A stretch of 13,103 nt of DNA. Source: Prevotellaceae bacterium (GTDB lineage: Bacteria; Bacteroidota; Bacteroidia; Bacteroidales; UBA932). The stretch is from positions 1-13,103 of the forward strand of contig JAITQP010000036.1 of assembly GCA_031288885.1 (NCBI GenBank), given 5' to 3'. The notes below the pieces were generated by a model. The model searched no databases. It was not told the origin of the DNA and saw only the letters and a program-made list of their open reading frames with translations. Position numbers and translations under genes: made by a program. Shown here piece by piece: positions 7,291-13,103 of this stretch (within the stretch, counting starts at the first letter, position 1; every line of letters starts with the position of its first letter).

Positions 7291-7412
7291 ATTAGCAGAT
7301 TTTCTAATAGTGAAGAATAAAAGCTCAATGCTTCTAAAGTATGTCTTAAAAGTACGCGCGCATTACCGCGCTGTATATGTCATAGGCACAAAAATATTTA
7401 TATGTTCAACTG

Positions 7413-7445
7413 CAAAGGTACAATAATTATTTCAAATTGTCCAAA
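7413..7445 (-). promoter_or_regulatory. Bacteroidetes-type promoter (-33/-7) reading toward the SUMF1 gene
   Basis: On the minus strand TTTG (7442-7445) is followed after 21 bases by TACCTTTG (7413-7420), a good match to the Bacteroidetes -33 and -7 elements at plausible spacing. It would give a 5' leader of roughly 380 bases before the ATG at 7027. A second, weaker element TATTTTTG lies at 7389-7396 on the same strand. Confidence 0.6.
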
Positions 7446-7465
7446 TCGGTGTAAAAAATATTGAA

Positions 7466-7486
7466 GCGTCACCGGCTTTACTCTTT
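7466..7486. repeat. 21-bp direct repeat, copy 1
   Basis: Bases 7466-7486 (GCGTCACCGGCTTTA then CTCTTT) match 7647-7667 at 19 of 21 positions in the same orientation. The two copies flank the orphan terminator and the long inverted repeat. The CACCGGC here can also pair with GCCGGTG at 7523-7529, as an alternative to the terminator stem. Confidence 0.5.
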
Positions 7487-7522
7487 AGGGTAACGCTTGA
7501 GGCGACCATAAAACCTCTTTTG

Positions 7523-7548
7523 GCCGGTGATTTATCACCGGCTTTTTT
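7523..7548 (+). terminator. Orphan rho-independent terminator (plus orientation)
   Basis: GCCGGTGA (7523-7530) pairs with TCACCGGC (7535-7542) around a TTTA loop and is followed directly by six T at 7543-7548. The T-run is only on the plus strand, yet no plus-strand gene ends nearby; the last one, mfd, ends more than 2 kb upstream. It may end an unrecognised small RNA or be left over from a lost gene. Confidence 0.7.
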
Positions 7549-7589
7549 CTCACAAAAGGTGCAGCTTGCCACGGCAAGAAAAAACATTG

Positions 7590-7634
7590 TTCAAATTTAC
7601 GGCAATAAATTTATTTTATTGCCGTAAATTTGAA
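7590..7634. repeat. Perfect 20-bp inverted repeat, likely bidirectional terminator
   Basis: The arms 7590-7609 (TTCAAATTTACGGCAATAAA) and 7615-7634 are perfect reverse complements around a 5-base loop. Pairing continues after a 3-base bulge into flanking A-runs and T-runs, giving T-tracts on both strands. It lies about 50 bases beyond the stop of the minus-strand aminotransferase gene, where a terminator is expected. The stem is unusually long and AT-rich for one, so a small MITE is an alternative. Confidence 0.6.
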
Positions 7635-7646
7635 TGTTTTTGTACG

Positions 7647-7667
7647 GCGTCACCTGCTTTATTCTTT
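7647..7667. repeat. 21-bp direct repeat, copy 2
   Basis: This copy (GCGTCACCTGCTTTA then TTCTTT) differs from copy 1 at two positions. It lies just outside the 3' end of the aminotransferase gene. Beyond the 21 bases the two copies diverge. Confidence 0.5.
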
Positions 7668-7682
7668 TTGTAGGCGGATTTT

Positions 7683-8885
7683 TTATTTTATCGTTGCAGC
7701 AACATCATTCTTAATTCCCTCCTTCAGCTGCTCCATTGCCCGCTCCAGCGTGCTGCGGGGCGTGCCGACGTTGAGGCGCATGAAGCCTTCGCCGCCGGAG
7801 CCGAACATTTCGCCGTCGTTCAGCGCCAGCTTGGCGCGGTTGACAAACAAGTCCACCAGCGCGGCGTGGCCTAAGCCCAGCCCGCGGCAGTCCAGCCAGA
7901 CAAGGAACGACGCCTGCGGGCGCATCACGCGGATGGCGGGGAGGTGGCTGGCGAGGAATTGCTCCACGTAGGCAATGTTGCCCTCAACGTACGCCAGCAT
8001 CTGCCGCAGCCACTCGCGCCCGTGCGTGTAGGCGGCTTCGGTGGCGATGGTGGCGAGTATGGTGGGCTCGCTGACCTCGTTTGCCCGCAGCCACGAGTAG
8101 AAGCGCGCGCGCAGCTCGGCGTTGGGAACAACGGCAAAGGAGCTTTTCAGTCCGGCGATGTTGAACGTTTTGGAGGGCGCGTTGAACGTGATGCTGCCCT
8201 GCGCCGCCGCCTCCGAAACGGAGGCGTACGGGATGTGCCGGTTGCCGTACAGCGCCATGTCTGCGTGAATTTCGTCCGCAATCACCGTCAGGCGGTGGCG
8301 GGCGCAGACGTCGGCGAGCCTTTGCAGGGTTTCGCGGCGCCAGACCACCCCGCCCGGGTTGTGCGGGTTGGAGAGGATGAGGAGCTTGCACTTGTCGTCT
8401 ATGAGCTGCTCCAGCTGCTCAAAGTCCATTTCGTAGCGGTCGTTGGCCAACCGCAGCGGGTTGTAGGCAATGGTGCGCCCGTTGGCCTCGGGAACGAGGC
8501 GGAACGGGTGGTACACCGGCGGCTGGATGATGACCTTGTCGCCCGCCTCCGTAAAAACGTTTAGCGCCAGCCCAATGCCCGTAACCACGCCCGGGATGTA
8601 GCTAAGCCACTCCTGCTTCACCTGCCAGCCGTGCGCCTCCTCCAGCCACCGGATGATGGCCGACCAGTACCCCTGCGGGGTTTGCGTGTACCCCAAAATG
8701 GGGTGCTCCAGCCGTGCGCGCAGCGCGTCAGCGATGAACGGCGGCGTTTCAAAATCCATGTCGGCAACCCACAGCGGGATTAGGTCTGCAGCGCCGTACC
8801 GCGCCCGCAGCGCATCCACCTTTAGCGCGTGCGTGCCGCGCCGGTCAGTAACGGTATCAAAGTTGTATTGTGTTGTTGTTTGCAT
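7683..8885 (-). CDS. patB: MalY/PatB-family PLP-dependent aminotransferase (probable cystathionine beta-lyase)
   Basis: The 400-residue protein is a fold-type I PLP enzyme of the MalY/PatB group, which mostly cleaves C-S bonds of cystathionine or cysteine in the cytoplasm. It opens with the family's YNFDTVTDRRGTHALKVD and the IPLWVADMDFETPPFI segment. The PLP site includes PPVYHPF with Y125, SNPHNPGG (172-179) with N176, ADEIHAD with D204, and SKTFNIAGLK with the Schiff-base lysine K239. The substrate-carboxylate arginine is R370 in FMRLNVGTPR. Length and both termini are normal. Motifs place the family well, but substrate (cystathionine, cysteine or another amino acid) is inferred. The gene is divergent from prfB and has its own -7 element 29 bases upstream of the ATG. 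Confidence 0.93.
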   Translation of the reverse strand: MQTTTQYNFDTVTDRRGTHALKVDALRARYGAADLIPLWVADMDFETPPFIADALRARLEHPILGYTQTPQGYWSAIIRWLEEAHGWQVKQEWLSYIPGVVTGIGLALNVFTEAGDKVIIQPPVYHPFRLVPEANGRTIAYNPLRLANDRYEMDFEQLEQLIDDKCKLLILSNPHNPGGVVWRRETLQRLADVCARHRLTVIADEIHADMALYGNRHIPYASVSEAAAQGSITFNAPSKTFNIAGLKSSFAVVPNAELRARFYSWLRANEVSEPTILATIATEAAYTHGREWLRQMLAYVEGNIAYVEQFLASHLPAIRVMRPQASFLVWLDCRGLGLGHAALVDLFVNRAKLALNDGEMFGSGGEGFMRLNVGTPRSTLERAMEQLKEGIKNDVAATIK

Positions 8886-8914
8886 GGTCTGTGATGTAAA
8901 ATTAAAAAAACATG

Positions 8915-8922
8915 CAAAGATA
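8915..8922 (-). promoter_or_regulatory. -7 promoter element for the MalY/PatB-like gene
   Basis: On the minus strand the bases read TATCTTTG, a match to TAnnTTTG, placed 29 bases before the ATG at 8885. No clear -33 TTG is seen at the usual distance. Confidence 0.6.
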
Positions 8923-9078
8923 AAACGAATTTGGGATTTTGAGCTATGATTTGGCTGGAAATTGGAATAAAAAACTTGAATTTTGCACTATCCCCCCTGC
9001 GTGCATATCATGCGATATTCTTCGTCCCTTAAAATTCAAAAATTTACCCAATTTTTCTCAAATATCGCCCAAGATTGC

Positions 9079-9086
9079 TATCTTTG
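9079..9086 (+). promoter_or_regulatory. -7 promoter element for prfB
   Basis: TATCTTTG is identical to the mfd and malY/patB-like elements and lies 40 bases before the prfB ATG at 9127. The AT-rich bases 8936-9078 between the two divergent promoters hold no gene that I can see. Confidence 0.65.
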
Positions 9087-9126
9087 TACCCCGTTAAAAT
9101 TATAAACCGTAAAACCGTAAGTAGCA

Positions 9127-10216
9127 ATGATAACAACCGAGCAAGCCAAAGAGCTGGCTAAGCGCGAGCAGGCGCTATGGAGGCATCTTTGAGGTGGAAA
9201 AGAAGCAGCTCCAGCTGGAGGAGGAGGAGGGTAAAACGCACGACCCCGCTTTTTGGGACGACGCCAAGAAAGCCGAGCGCCAGCTCAAGCTGGTGTCGGG
9301 CATTAAGGCGTGGATTTCGCTCTACAGCGCCGTAAAGCGCAACGTGGACGACCTGAACGTGCTGCTCGAGTTTGCCGGCGCCGGCGAGGCGTCTGACGAG
9401 GAGGTGGAGCAGCAGTATGGCAAGGCGCTGCGCTCCGTAGAGGAGCTCGAAATGCGCAACATGCTGCGCAGCGAGGAGGATAAGCTGGGCGCCATCCTCA
9501 AAATTAACTCCGGCGCGGGCGGCACCGAAAGCCTCGACTGGGCGCAAATGCTCCTGCGCATGTACCTGCGCTGGGGCGAAGTGAACGGATACAAAACCAA
9601 AATATCCGACCTGCAGGACGGCGAGGAGGCGGGCATAAAGTCCGCCACCGTGGAGTTTGAGGGCGAGTACGCCTACGGGTTCCTCCGGAGCGAAAACGGC
9701 GTGCACCGGCTGGTGCGCATCTCCCCTTTCAACGCGCAGGGCAAGCGGCAGACAACGTTTGCCTCCGTTTTTGTGTCGCCGGCGGTGGACGACTCCATCG
9801 AAATTACGGTGAGCCCGAGCGAAATAAAGTGGGACACCTACCGCTCCAGCGGCGCCGGCGGGCAAAACGTCAACAAGGTGGAAACCGGCGTGCGCCTCTA
9901 CCACATCCCAACGGGGATAGTGGTGGAGAATACCGAAACGCGCTCGCAGCTGCAGAACAAGGAAAACGCCATGCGCATCCTCCGCTCGCAGCTCTACGAG
10001 CTGGAGCTGCGCAAGCGCCGCGAAGCGCAAAACGAAATTGAGGAGCAAAAGAAAAAAATTGAGTGGGGGTCGCAAATCCGAAGCTACGTGCTGCACCCCT
10101 ACAAAATGGTCAAAGACCACCGCACCGGACACGAAACCTCCAACGCGCAGGCGGTGCTCGACGGCGACCTGCAGGATTTCATCAAGGCATACCTCATGCA
10201 GCAGGGCGGGTTGTGA
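9127..10216 (+). CDS. prfB: Peptide chain release factor 2 (programmed +1 frameshift)
   Basis: RF2 recognises UAA and UGA stops and triggers peptide release on the ribosome. Translation starts at ATG 9127, runs 21 codons to CTT (9187-9189) and meets TGA (9190-9192). A +1 shift resumes at GAG (9191) and gives a protein of 362 residues, close to E. coli RF2 (365). In full-length numbering the stop-recognition tripeptide SPF is at 199-201 and the catalytic GGQ at 244-246, in [13 protein letters not shown]. The [10 protein letters not shown] block of class I release factors is also present, and SPF marks RF2 rather than RF1. It has a -7 promoter element upstream and precedes grpE by about 80 bases. 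A weak imperfect hairpin (10221-10229 with 10236-10244) follows the stop. Confidence 0.97.
9179..9192 (+). promoter_or_regulatory. prfB +1 frameshift site with internal SD-like sequence
   Basis: GGAGG (9179-9183) is three bases before CTT TGA (9187-9192). This is the classic arrangement in which an internal Shine-Dalgarno-like sequence and a poor UGA context push the ribosome forward one base when RF2 is scarce. The sequence after the slip reads GAG GTG GAA in the RF2 frame. Confidence 0.95.
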
Positions 10217-10297
10217 CAATTTGGCACGCCCCCGCGCGTGGCAAGGTTATTGTTAGGAGAGAAAGGAAAAATTTGTTGAGCTAAAAAATTTTTGACG

Positions 10298-10921
10298 ATG
10301 TTTGACAGTAAAGAAAAAAAGGGAAAGAAAGAGTGCCGCAGCGGGGAAGCTTGCTGCCAAAATAGCGAACCCCAGCAGCCCGCCGGCGGGCAAGCCAGCG
10401 ACAGCTGCGCCTGCGAAGGCGATGCGCCAAAGAGCGACGGCGAAGCCACCGCAAAGAGCGAAGCTGCCCCGCGCGACCTCACGCCGGAGGAGAAGTGCGC
10501 GGAGGCGCAGGACAAATACCTGCGGCTGGTGGCGGAGTTCGACAACTACCGCAAGCGCACAGCCCGCGAGCGCATGGAGCTGATACACTCGGCAAGCGAG
10601 GACACCATTAAGGGGCTGCTCTCCATTGTGGACGACTTTGAGCGCGCCGTAAAGGCCGCCGAGGCCTCGCAGGAGGTGGCGGCGCTGCGCGAAGGCATTG
10701 AGCTTATCTACCAAAAACTGCTGGCGTACCTCGAATCCAAAGGCCTAAAGGCAATCGAAACGCCCGTTGGCGCCGACTTCAGCACAGACCTGCACGACGC
10801 GGTAACCAAATTCCCCGCGCCGGACGAAGCTCACAAAAACAAAATCATCGATACGGTGCAAAAGGGCTACAAGCTCTACGATAAGGTTATCCGCTACGCA
10901 AAAGTCGTAGTGGGGGAGTAG
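10298..10921 (+). CDS. grpE: Nucleotide exchange factor GrpE
   Basis: GrpE speeds ADP release from DnaK in the Hsp70 cycle. I chose the ATG at 10298 (207 residues) over the in-frame TTG two codons upstream. The first 60 residues are charged and low in complexity; the helical dimerisation region and beta domain follow. Recognisable family blocks are KYLRLVAEFDNYRKRTARE (about 72-90), LLSIVDDFERA, GIELIYQKLLAYLESKGL, and the C-terminal DLHDAVTKF...DTVQKGYKLYDKVIRYAKVVV. Unusually, five cysteines lie in the first 40 residues (13, 19, 20, 37, 39). It is followed by dnaJ after about 230 bases that hold palindromic repeats; no separate dnaJ promoter is obvious, so the two may be co-transcribed. No strong ribosome binding site is seen. 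Confidence 0.96.
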   Translation: MFDSKEKKGKKECRSGEACCQNSEPQQPAGGQASDSCACEGDAPKSDGEATAKSEAAPRDLTPEEKCAEAQDKYLRLVAEFDNYRKRTARERMELIHSASEDTIKGLLSIVDDFERAVKAAEASQEVAALREGIELIYQKLLAYLESKGLKAIETPVGADFSTDLHDAVTKFPAPDEAHKNKIIDTVQKGYKLYDKVIRYAKVVVGE

Positions 10922-10974
10922 CAAGCCGTTTTGACGGACAAGTAAAAACAACATTGTTGCAGCGGCAGGCGGCG

Positions 10975-11047
10975 CCGTCCCGTAGGGACGGAACGTGGTT
11001 TGCCATCGTATCGCCGCCGCCTATGATGTTCCGTCCCTACGGGACGG
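10975..11047. repeat. Paired CCTACGGG palindromes forming a 20-bp inverted repeat
   Basis: CCGTCCCGTAGGGACGGAAC (10975-10994) and its exact complement (11028-11047) are separated by 33 bases. Each arm is itself a 7-bp hairpin with a three-base loop (CCGTCCC around GTA or TAC). This is REP-like in form. There is no T-run, so it is not a standard terminator. Confidence 0.75.
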
Positions 11048-11083
11048 AGAGAGGCGGGTAGCGTGCCGGTTCTACCAACATTC

Positions 11084-11098
11084 TGCCCCTACGGGGCA
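11084..11098. repeat. Third short palindrome of the same type
   Basis: TGCCCC (11084-11089) pairs with GGGGCA (11093-11098) around a TAC loop. The loop and the CCCTACGGG core match the palindromes at 10975-11047, but the outer stem bases have changed on both sides so that pairing is kept. Confidence 0.65.
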
Positions 11099-11148
11099 GC
11101 GTCCCGTTGCAAAAAAGTCAATAAAAACTCAAAATTAACACAGGAGCA

Positions 11149-12306
11149 ATGCCAGCAAAGCGAGACTACTACGAAATTCTTGGCGTGGGCAAAAATGCCG
11201 GCGCCGAAGAAATCAAAAAAGCATACCGTAAAAAAGCCATCGAGTACCACCCCGATAAAAACCCGGGCAACAAGGAGGCGGAGGAAAAATTCAAGGAGGC
11301 GGCGGAGGCGTACGACGTGCTGAGCACGCCCGAAAAGCGCCAGCGCTACGACCAGTTTGGGCACGCCGGCGTGGGGGCCGGCAGCGGCGGCTCCTACGGA
11401 TTTTCCATGGACGATATCTTCTCCAACTTTGGCGATATTTTTGGGAGCGCCTTTGGCGGTAGCGGGCGCTTTAGCGGCTTTGGCAGCTTTGGCGGACGCG
11501 CCCATGCGCCCACCAGCTACGGCTCGGATATTCGCGTGCGCGTAAAGCTGACGCTAAAGGACATTGTTCACGGCGTGGAGAAGCGCCTCAAGGTAAAAAA
11601 GATGGTTGCCTGCAGCGCTTGCCACGGCAGCGGCGCCAAGGATAGAAGCTCGGTAGCGGCGTGCAGCACGTGCCACGGAACGGGGCAGGTGTCGCACGTG
11701 GTGAACACCATGCTGGGGCGGATGCAGACTGCCACCGTGTGCCCAAAGTGCCACGGCGAGGGAAAAATCATCACCAACCCTTGCCCCACCTGTAGCGGCA
11801 ACGGAATTGTGCAGAGCGAGGAGGAAATATCATTCAAAATTCCGGCGGGAATGTACGAGGGAATGCAGCTCAACGTGAACGGAACGGGCAACGCCGCCCG
11901 ACACGGCGGACGAAACGGCGACCTGCTCGTGGTTATTGAGGAGGAAAAAAACGAGGAGCTCATTCGCGACGGAAACAACCTTATACATAACCTCTTTATC
12001 AGCGTATCGGAGGCGGCGCTGGGCGCGAGCGTGGAGGTGCCCACGGTGGACGGAAAAGCCAGAATTGCCATCAAAGCCGGCACGCAGCCCGGCGTTATTC
12101 TGCGCCTCAGCGGAAAGGGCTTGCCCATGGTCAACCGCTACGGGATGGGGGATTTGCTGGTGTACGTAAACGTTTGGGTACCCAAAAAGCTGGACAAGGA
12201 GGAGAAAAAAATCATGGAAAAGCTGCAAGCTTCCCCCAACTTTAAGCCCAACCCCGACCCCAGCGAAAAAAACTTCATGGACAGGCTGCGGAGAATGTTT
12301 CAGTAG
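11149..12306 (+). CDS. dnaJ: Molecular chaperone DnaJ (Hsp40, type I)
   Basis: DnaJ delivers unfolded clients to DnaK and stimulates its ATPase. The 385 residues show the complete type I layout. A J domain (1-70) carries the HPD tripeptide at 34-36 and ends in YDQFGHAG. A Gly/Phe-rich region covers about 72-125. The zinc region has four CxxCxGxG repeats starting at C155, C172, C198 and C212. The C-terminal client-binding domains run to about 345. Nothing is truncated. An AGGAG lies only two bases before the ATG, closer than is usual. It follows grpE on the same strand, an arrangement known from Bacteroidetes, while dnaK is not in the window. A weak terminator-like hairpin follows. Confidence 0.98.
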   Translation: MPAKRDYYEILGVGKNAGAEEIKKAYRKKAIEYHPDKNPGNKEAEEKFKEAAEAYDVLSTPEKRQRYDQFGHAGVGAGSGGSYGFSMDDIFSNFGDIFGSAFGGSGRFSGFGSFGGRAHAPTSYGSDIRVRVKLTLKDIVHGVEKRLKVKKMVACSACHGSGAKDRSSVAACSTCHGTGQVSHVVNTMLGRMQTATVCPKCHGEGKIITNPCPTCSGNGIVQSEEEISFKIPAGMYEGMQLNVNGTGNAARHGGRNGDLLVVIEEEKNEELIRDGNNLIHNLFISVSEAALGASVEVPTVDGKARIAIKAGTQPGVILRLSGKGLPMVNRYGMGDLLVYVNVWVPKKLDKEEKKIMEKLQASPNFKPNPDPSEKNFMDRLRRMFQ

Positions 12307-12313
12307 GGTAGGG

Positions 12314-12344
12314 CTGCGTAAGGGCAATGCAGGAATGATTTTTT
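12314..12344 (+). terminator. Weak candidate terminator after dnaJ
   Basis: CTGCGT (12314-12319) can pair with ATGCAG (12327-12332), including one G-T pair, around a 7-base loop. A run of six T begins six bases later at 12339. The short stem and the gap before the T-run make this a weak call. Confidence 0.3.
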
Positions 12345-12347
12345 GCG

Positions 12348-12355
12348 TATATTTG
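12348..12355 (+). promoter_or_regulatory. -7 promoter element for the MNT/HEPN pair
   Basis: TATATTTG matches TAnnTTTG and lies 28 bases before the GTG start at 12384. It suggests the pair is transcribed independently of dnaJ. No good -33 element is visible. Confidence 0.55.
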
Positions 12356-12383
12356 TAGAAGAAATCCATAATACGTTACTGCT

Positions 12384-12698
12384 GTGAATCATCATCAAAT
12401 ACTTGAGCAAATCCGACAGGTGAAGCGCGCGGTCTTACCCCACGGCCAGCTTATTCTCTTTGGCTCGCGGGCGCGGGGCGATGCAAGGACAGATTCGGAC
12501 TGGGATCTGCTGATACTGATAGACCGATCGCTGCACACGGCGGAGGACTTTGAAAATTACGGCTACCCCTTTACGGAGCTGGGATGGAAATTGGGGTGTT
12601 ACTTCAGCGCCAAAGTTTTCACCCTGCAGGAGTGGGAGCAAGGAAAAGGTTCGCTTTTTTATAAGAACGTTACACATGATGGAGTAGAAATAGCATGA
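12384..12698 (+). CDS. MNT-type nucleotidyltransferase (putative antitoxin)
   Basis: The 104-residue protein is a minimal nucleotidyltransferase with the full GSx10DxD signature: G27-S28, then D39 and D41 in FGSRARGDARTDSDWDLLI. In characterised MntA-type antitoxins this domain transfers AMP groups to the HEPN partner and silences it; that role is inferred here. The only plausible start is GTG at 12384, in line with a -7 element 28 bases upstream. Its stop overlaps the start of the HEPN gene by four bases (ATGA), so the two are translationally coupled. The C-terminal part (about 60-104) is less conserved and includes FYKNVTHDGVEIA, typical for the family. It could alternatively be an orphan regulator, but the coupled HEPN gene argues for a pair. 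Confidence 0.9.
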   Translation: MNHHQILEQIRQVKRAVLPHGQLILFGSRARGDARTDSDWDLLILIDRSLHTAEDFENYGYPFTELGWKLGCYFSAKVFTLQEWEQGKGSLFYKNVTHDGVEIA

Positions 12699-13093
12699 AG
12701 CTGAATGACGAAGAACGAAAGACCATAGTACGCCTCCGGTTGGAAAAGGCAAGGAGCACCCTACGTGAAGCAAAGGGAACTATGGATTTGAAATACTGGC
12801 ATACAGCGGCCAACCGCTTGTACTACGCCTGCTACTACGCGGCAAGCGCCCTGCTTATTCATCATGAACATCCGGCGCAAACACACTCCGGCATTATTAA
12901 TTTACTCGGAATGCATTTCATTTCAACCAACGTTATTAGCAAAGAGCAGGGGAAATTTTATGCAAAGCTCTTTGAGCTTCGGCAAACAGGCGATTACAGC
13001 GATTGGAAAAGTATTGAGGAGGAGGACGTGAAAAATCTTGTACAACCAGCTGAAGAATTTATCTGCGCTATCGAAAAGCTTATTCTTTCTTGA
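12695..13093 (+). CDS. HEPN domain protein (UPF0332-like, putative toxin partner)
   Basis: The 132-residue, mostly helical protein shows the HEPN pattern of the PF05168/UPF0332 type: ANRLYYACYYAASALLI (39-55), QTHSGIINLLGMHFI (62-76) and LRQTGDYSDW (95-104). HEPN partners of MNT proteins are often RNases using an Rx4-6H motif. Here R96 is followed by GDY and no histidine lies at the expected place, so canonical HepT-type RNase activity is doubtful. The ATG overlaps the stop of the MNT gene. The gene appears complete, with its TGA stop 10 bases before the window edge. The pair is a toxin-antitoxin candidate by context, but the toxin role is not shown by residues. Confidence 0.88.
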   Translation: MKLNDEERKTIVRLRLEKARSTLREAKGTMDLKYWHTAANRLYYACYYAASALLIHHEHPAQTHSGIINLLGMHFISTNVISKEQGKFYAKLFELRQTGDYSDWKSIEEEDVKNLVQPAEEFICAIEKLILS

Positions 13094-13103
13094 AACCCGT
13101 CTT

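Noticed and set aside
9158..10219. A 353-codon open frame antisense to prfB
   Set aside because: The plus strand encodes an unmistakable RF2 with SPF and GGQ motifs; the antisense frame is a by-product of its codon usage.
10221..10244. Terminator between prfB and grpE
   Set aside because: The stem has an internal G-G mismatch and is not followed by a T-run, so it is not listed as a terminator.

Overview
The window looks like a chromosomal piece of a Bacteroidetes genome, most likely Bacteroidales. The main evidence is a repeated Bacteroidetes-type -7 promoter element (TAnnTTTG) in front of most transcription units, together with the near absence of strong Shine-Dalgarno sites. The AAA-ATPase/PD-(D/E)XK gene family at the left end is typical of this phylum. 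Housekeeping genes are GC-rich, while the spacers are AT-rich and carry small palindromic repeats. I cannot name the species.

Layout from left to right. Positions 1-1804 hold two tandem minus-strand paralogs of the AAA-ATPase-like/PD-(D/E)XK family; the downstream copy is cut by the window edge. A compact divergent promoter region separates them from mfd (1893-5297, +), the transcription-repair coupling factor. The spacer 5298-5821 has no gene but holds two abutting MITE-like inverted repeats and a strong bidirectional terminator. Next is a minus-strand chimeric gene with a SUMF1 (FGE-sulfatase-like) domain (5822-6997). Its apparent signal-peptide start is separated from the rest by an in-frame TGA, and a long, possibly structured leader with its own promoter lies upstream. 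Spacer 7426-7682 holds an orphan terminator, a 20-bp perfect inverted repeat and a direct repeat. A MalY/PatB-type aminotransferase (7683-8885, -) is divergent from prfB (9127-10216, +), which needs a +1 programmed frameshift at CTT TGA. grpE and dnaJ follow, with three related short palindromes between them. At the right edge is an overlapping MNT nucleotidyltransferase/HEPN gene pair of toxin-antitoxin type.

Functional groups: DNA repair (mfd), translation termination (prfB), the DnaK co-chaperones (grpE, dnaJ; dnaK itself is not here), sulfur amino-acid metabolism (malY/patB-like), and accessory or conflict-type genes at both ends. I found no tRNA, rRNA, CRISPR array or full-length transposase. 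I also found no clear undescribed multi-gene system. The best candidates for novelty are the broken chimeric SUMF1 gene with its structured leader, the MITE-like elements, and the tandem AAA-ATPase/nuclease copies.
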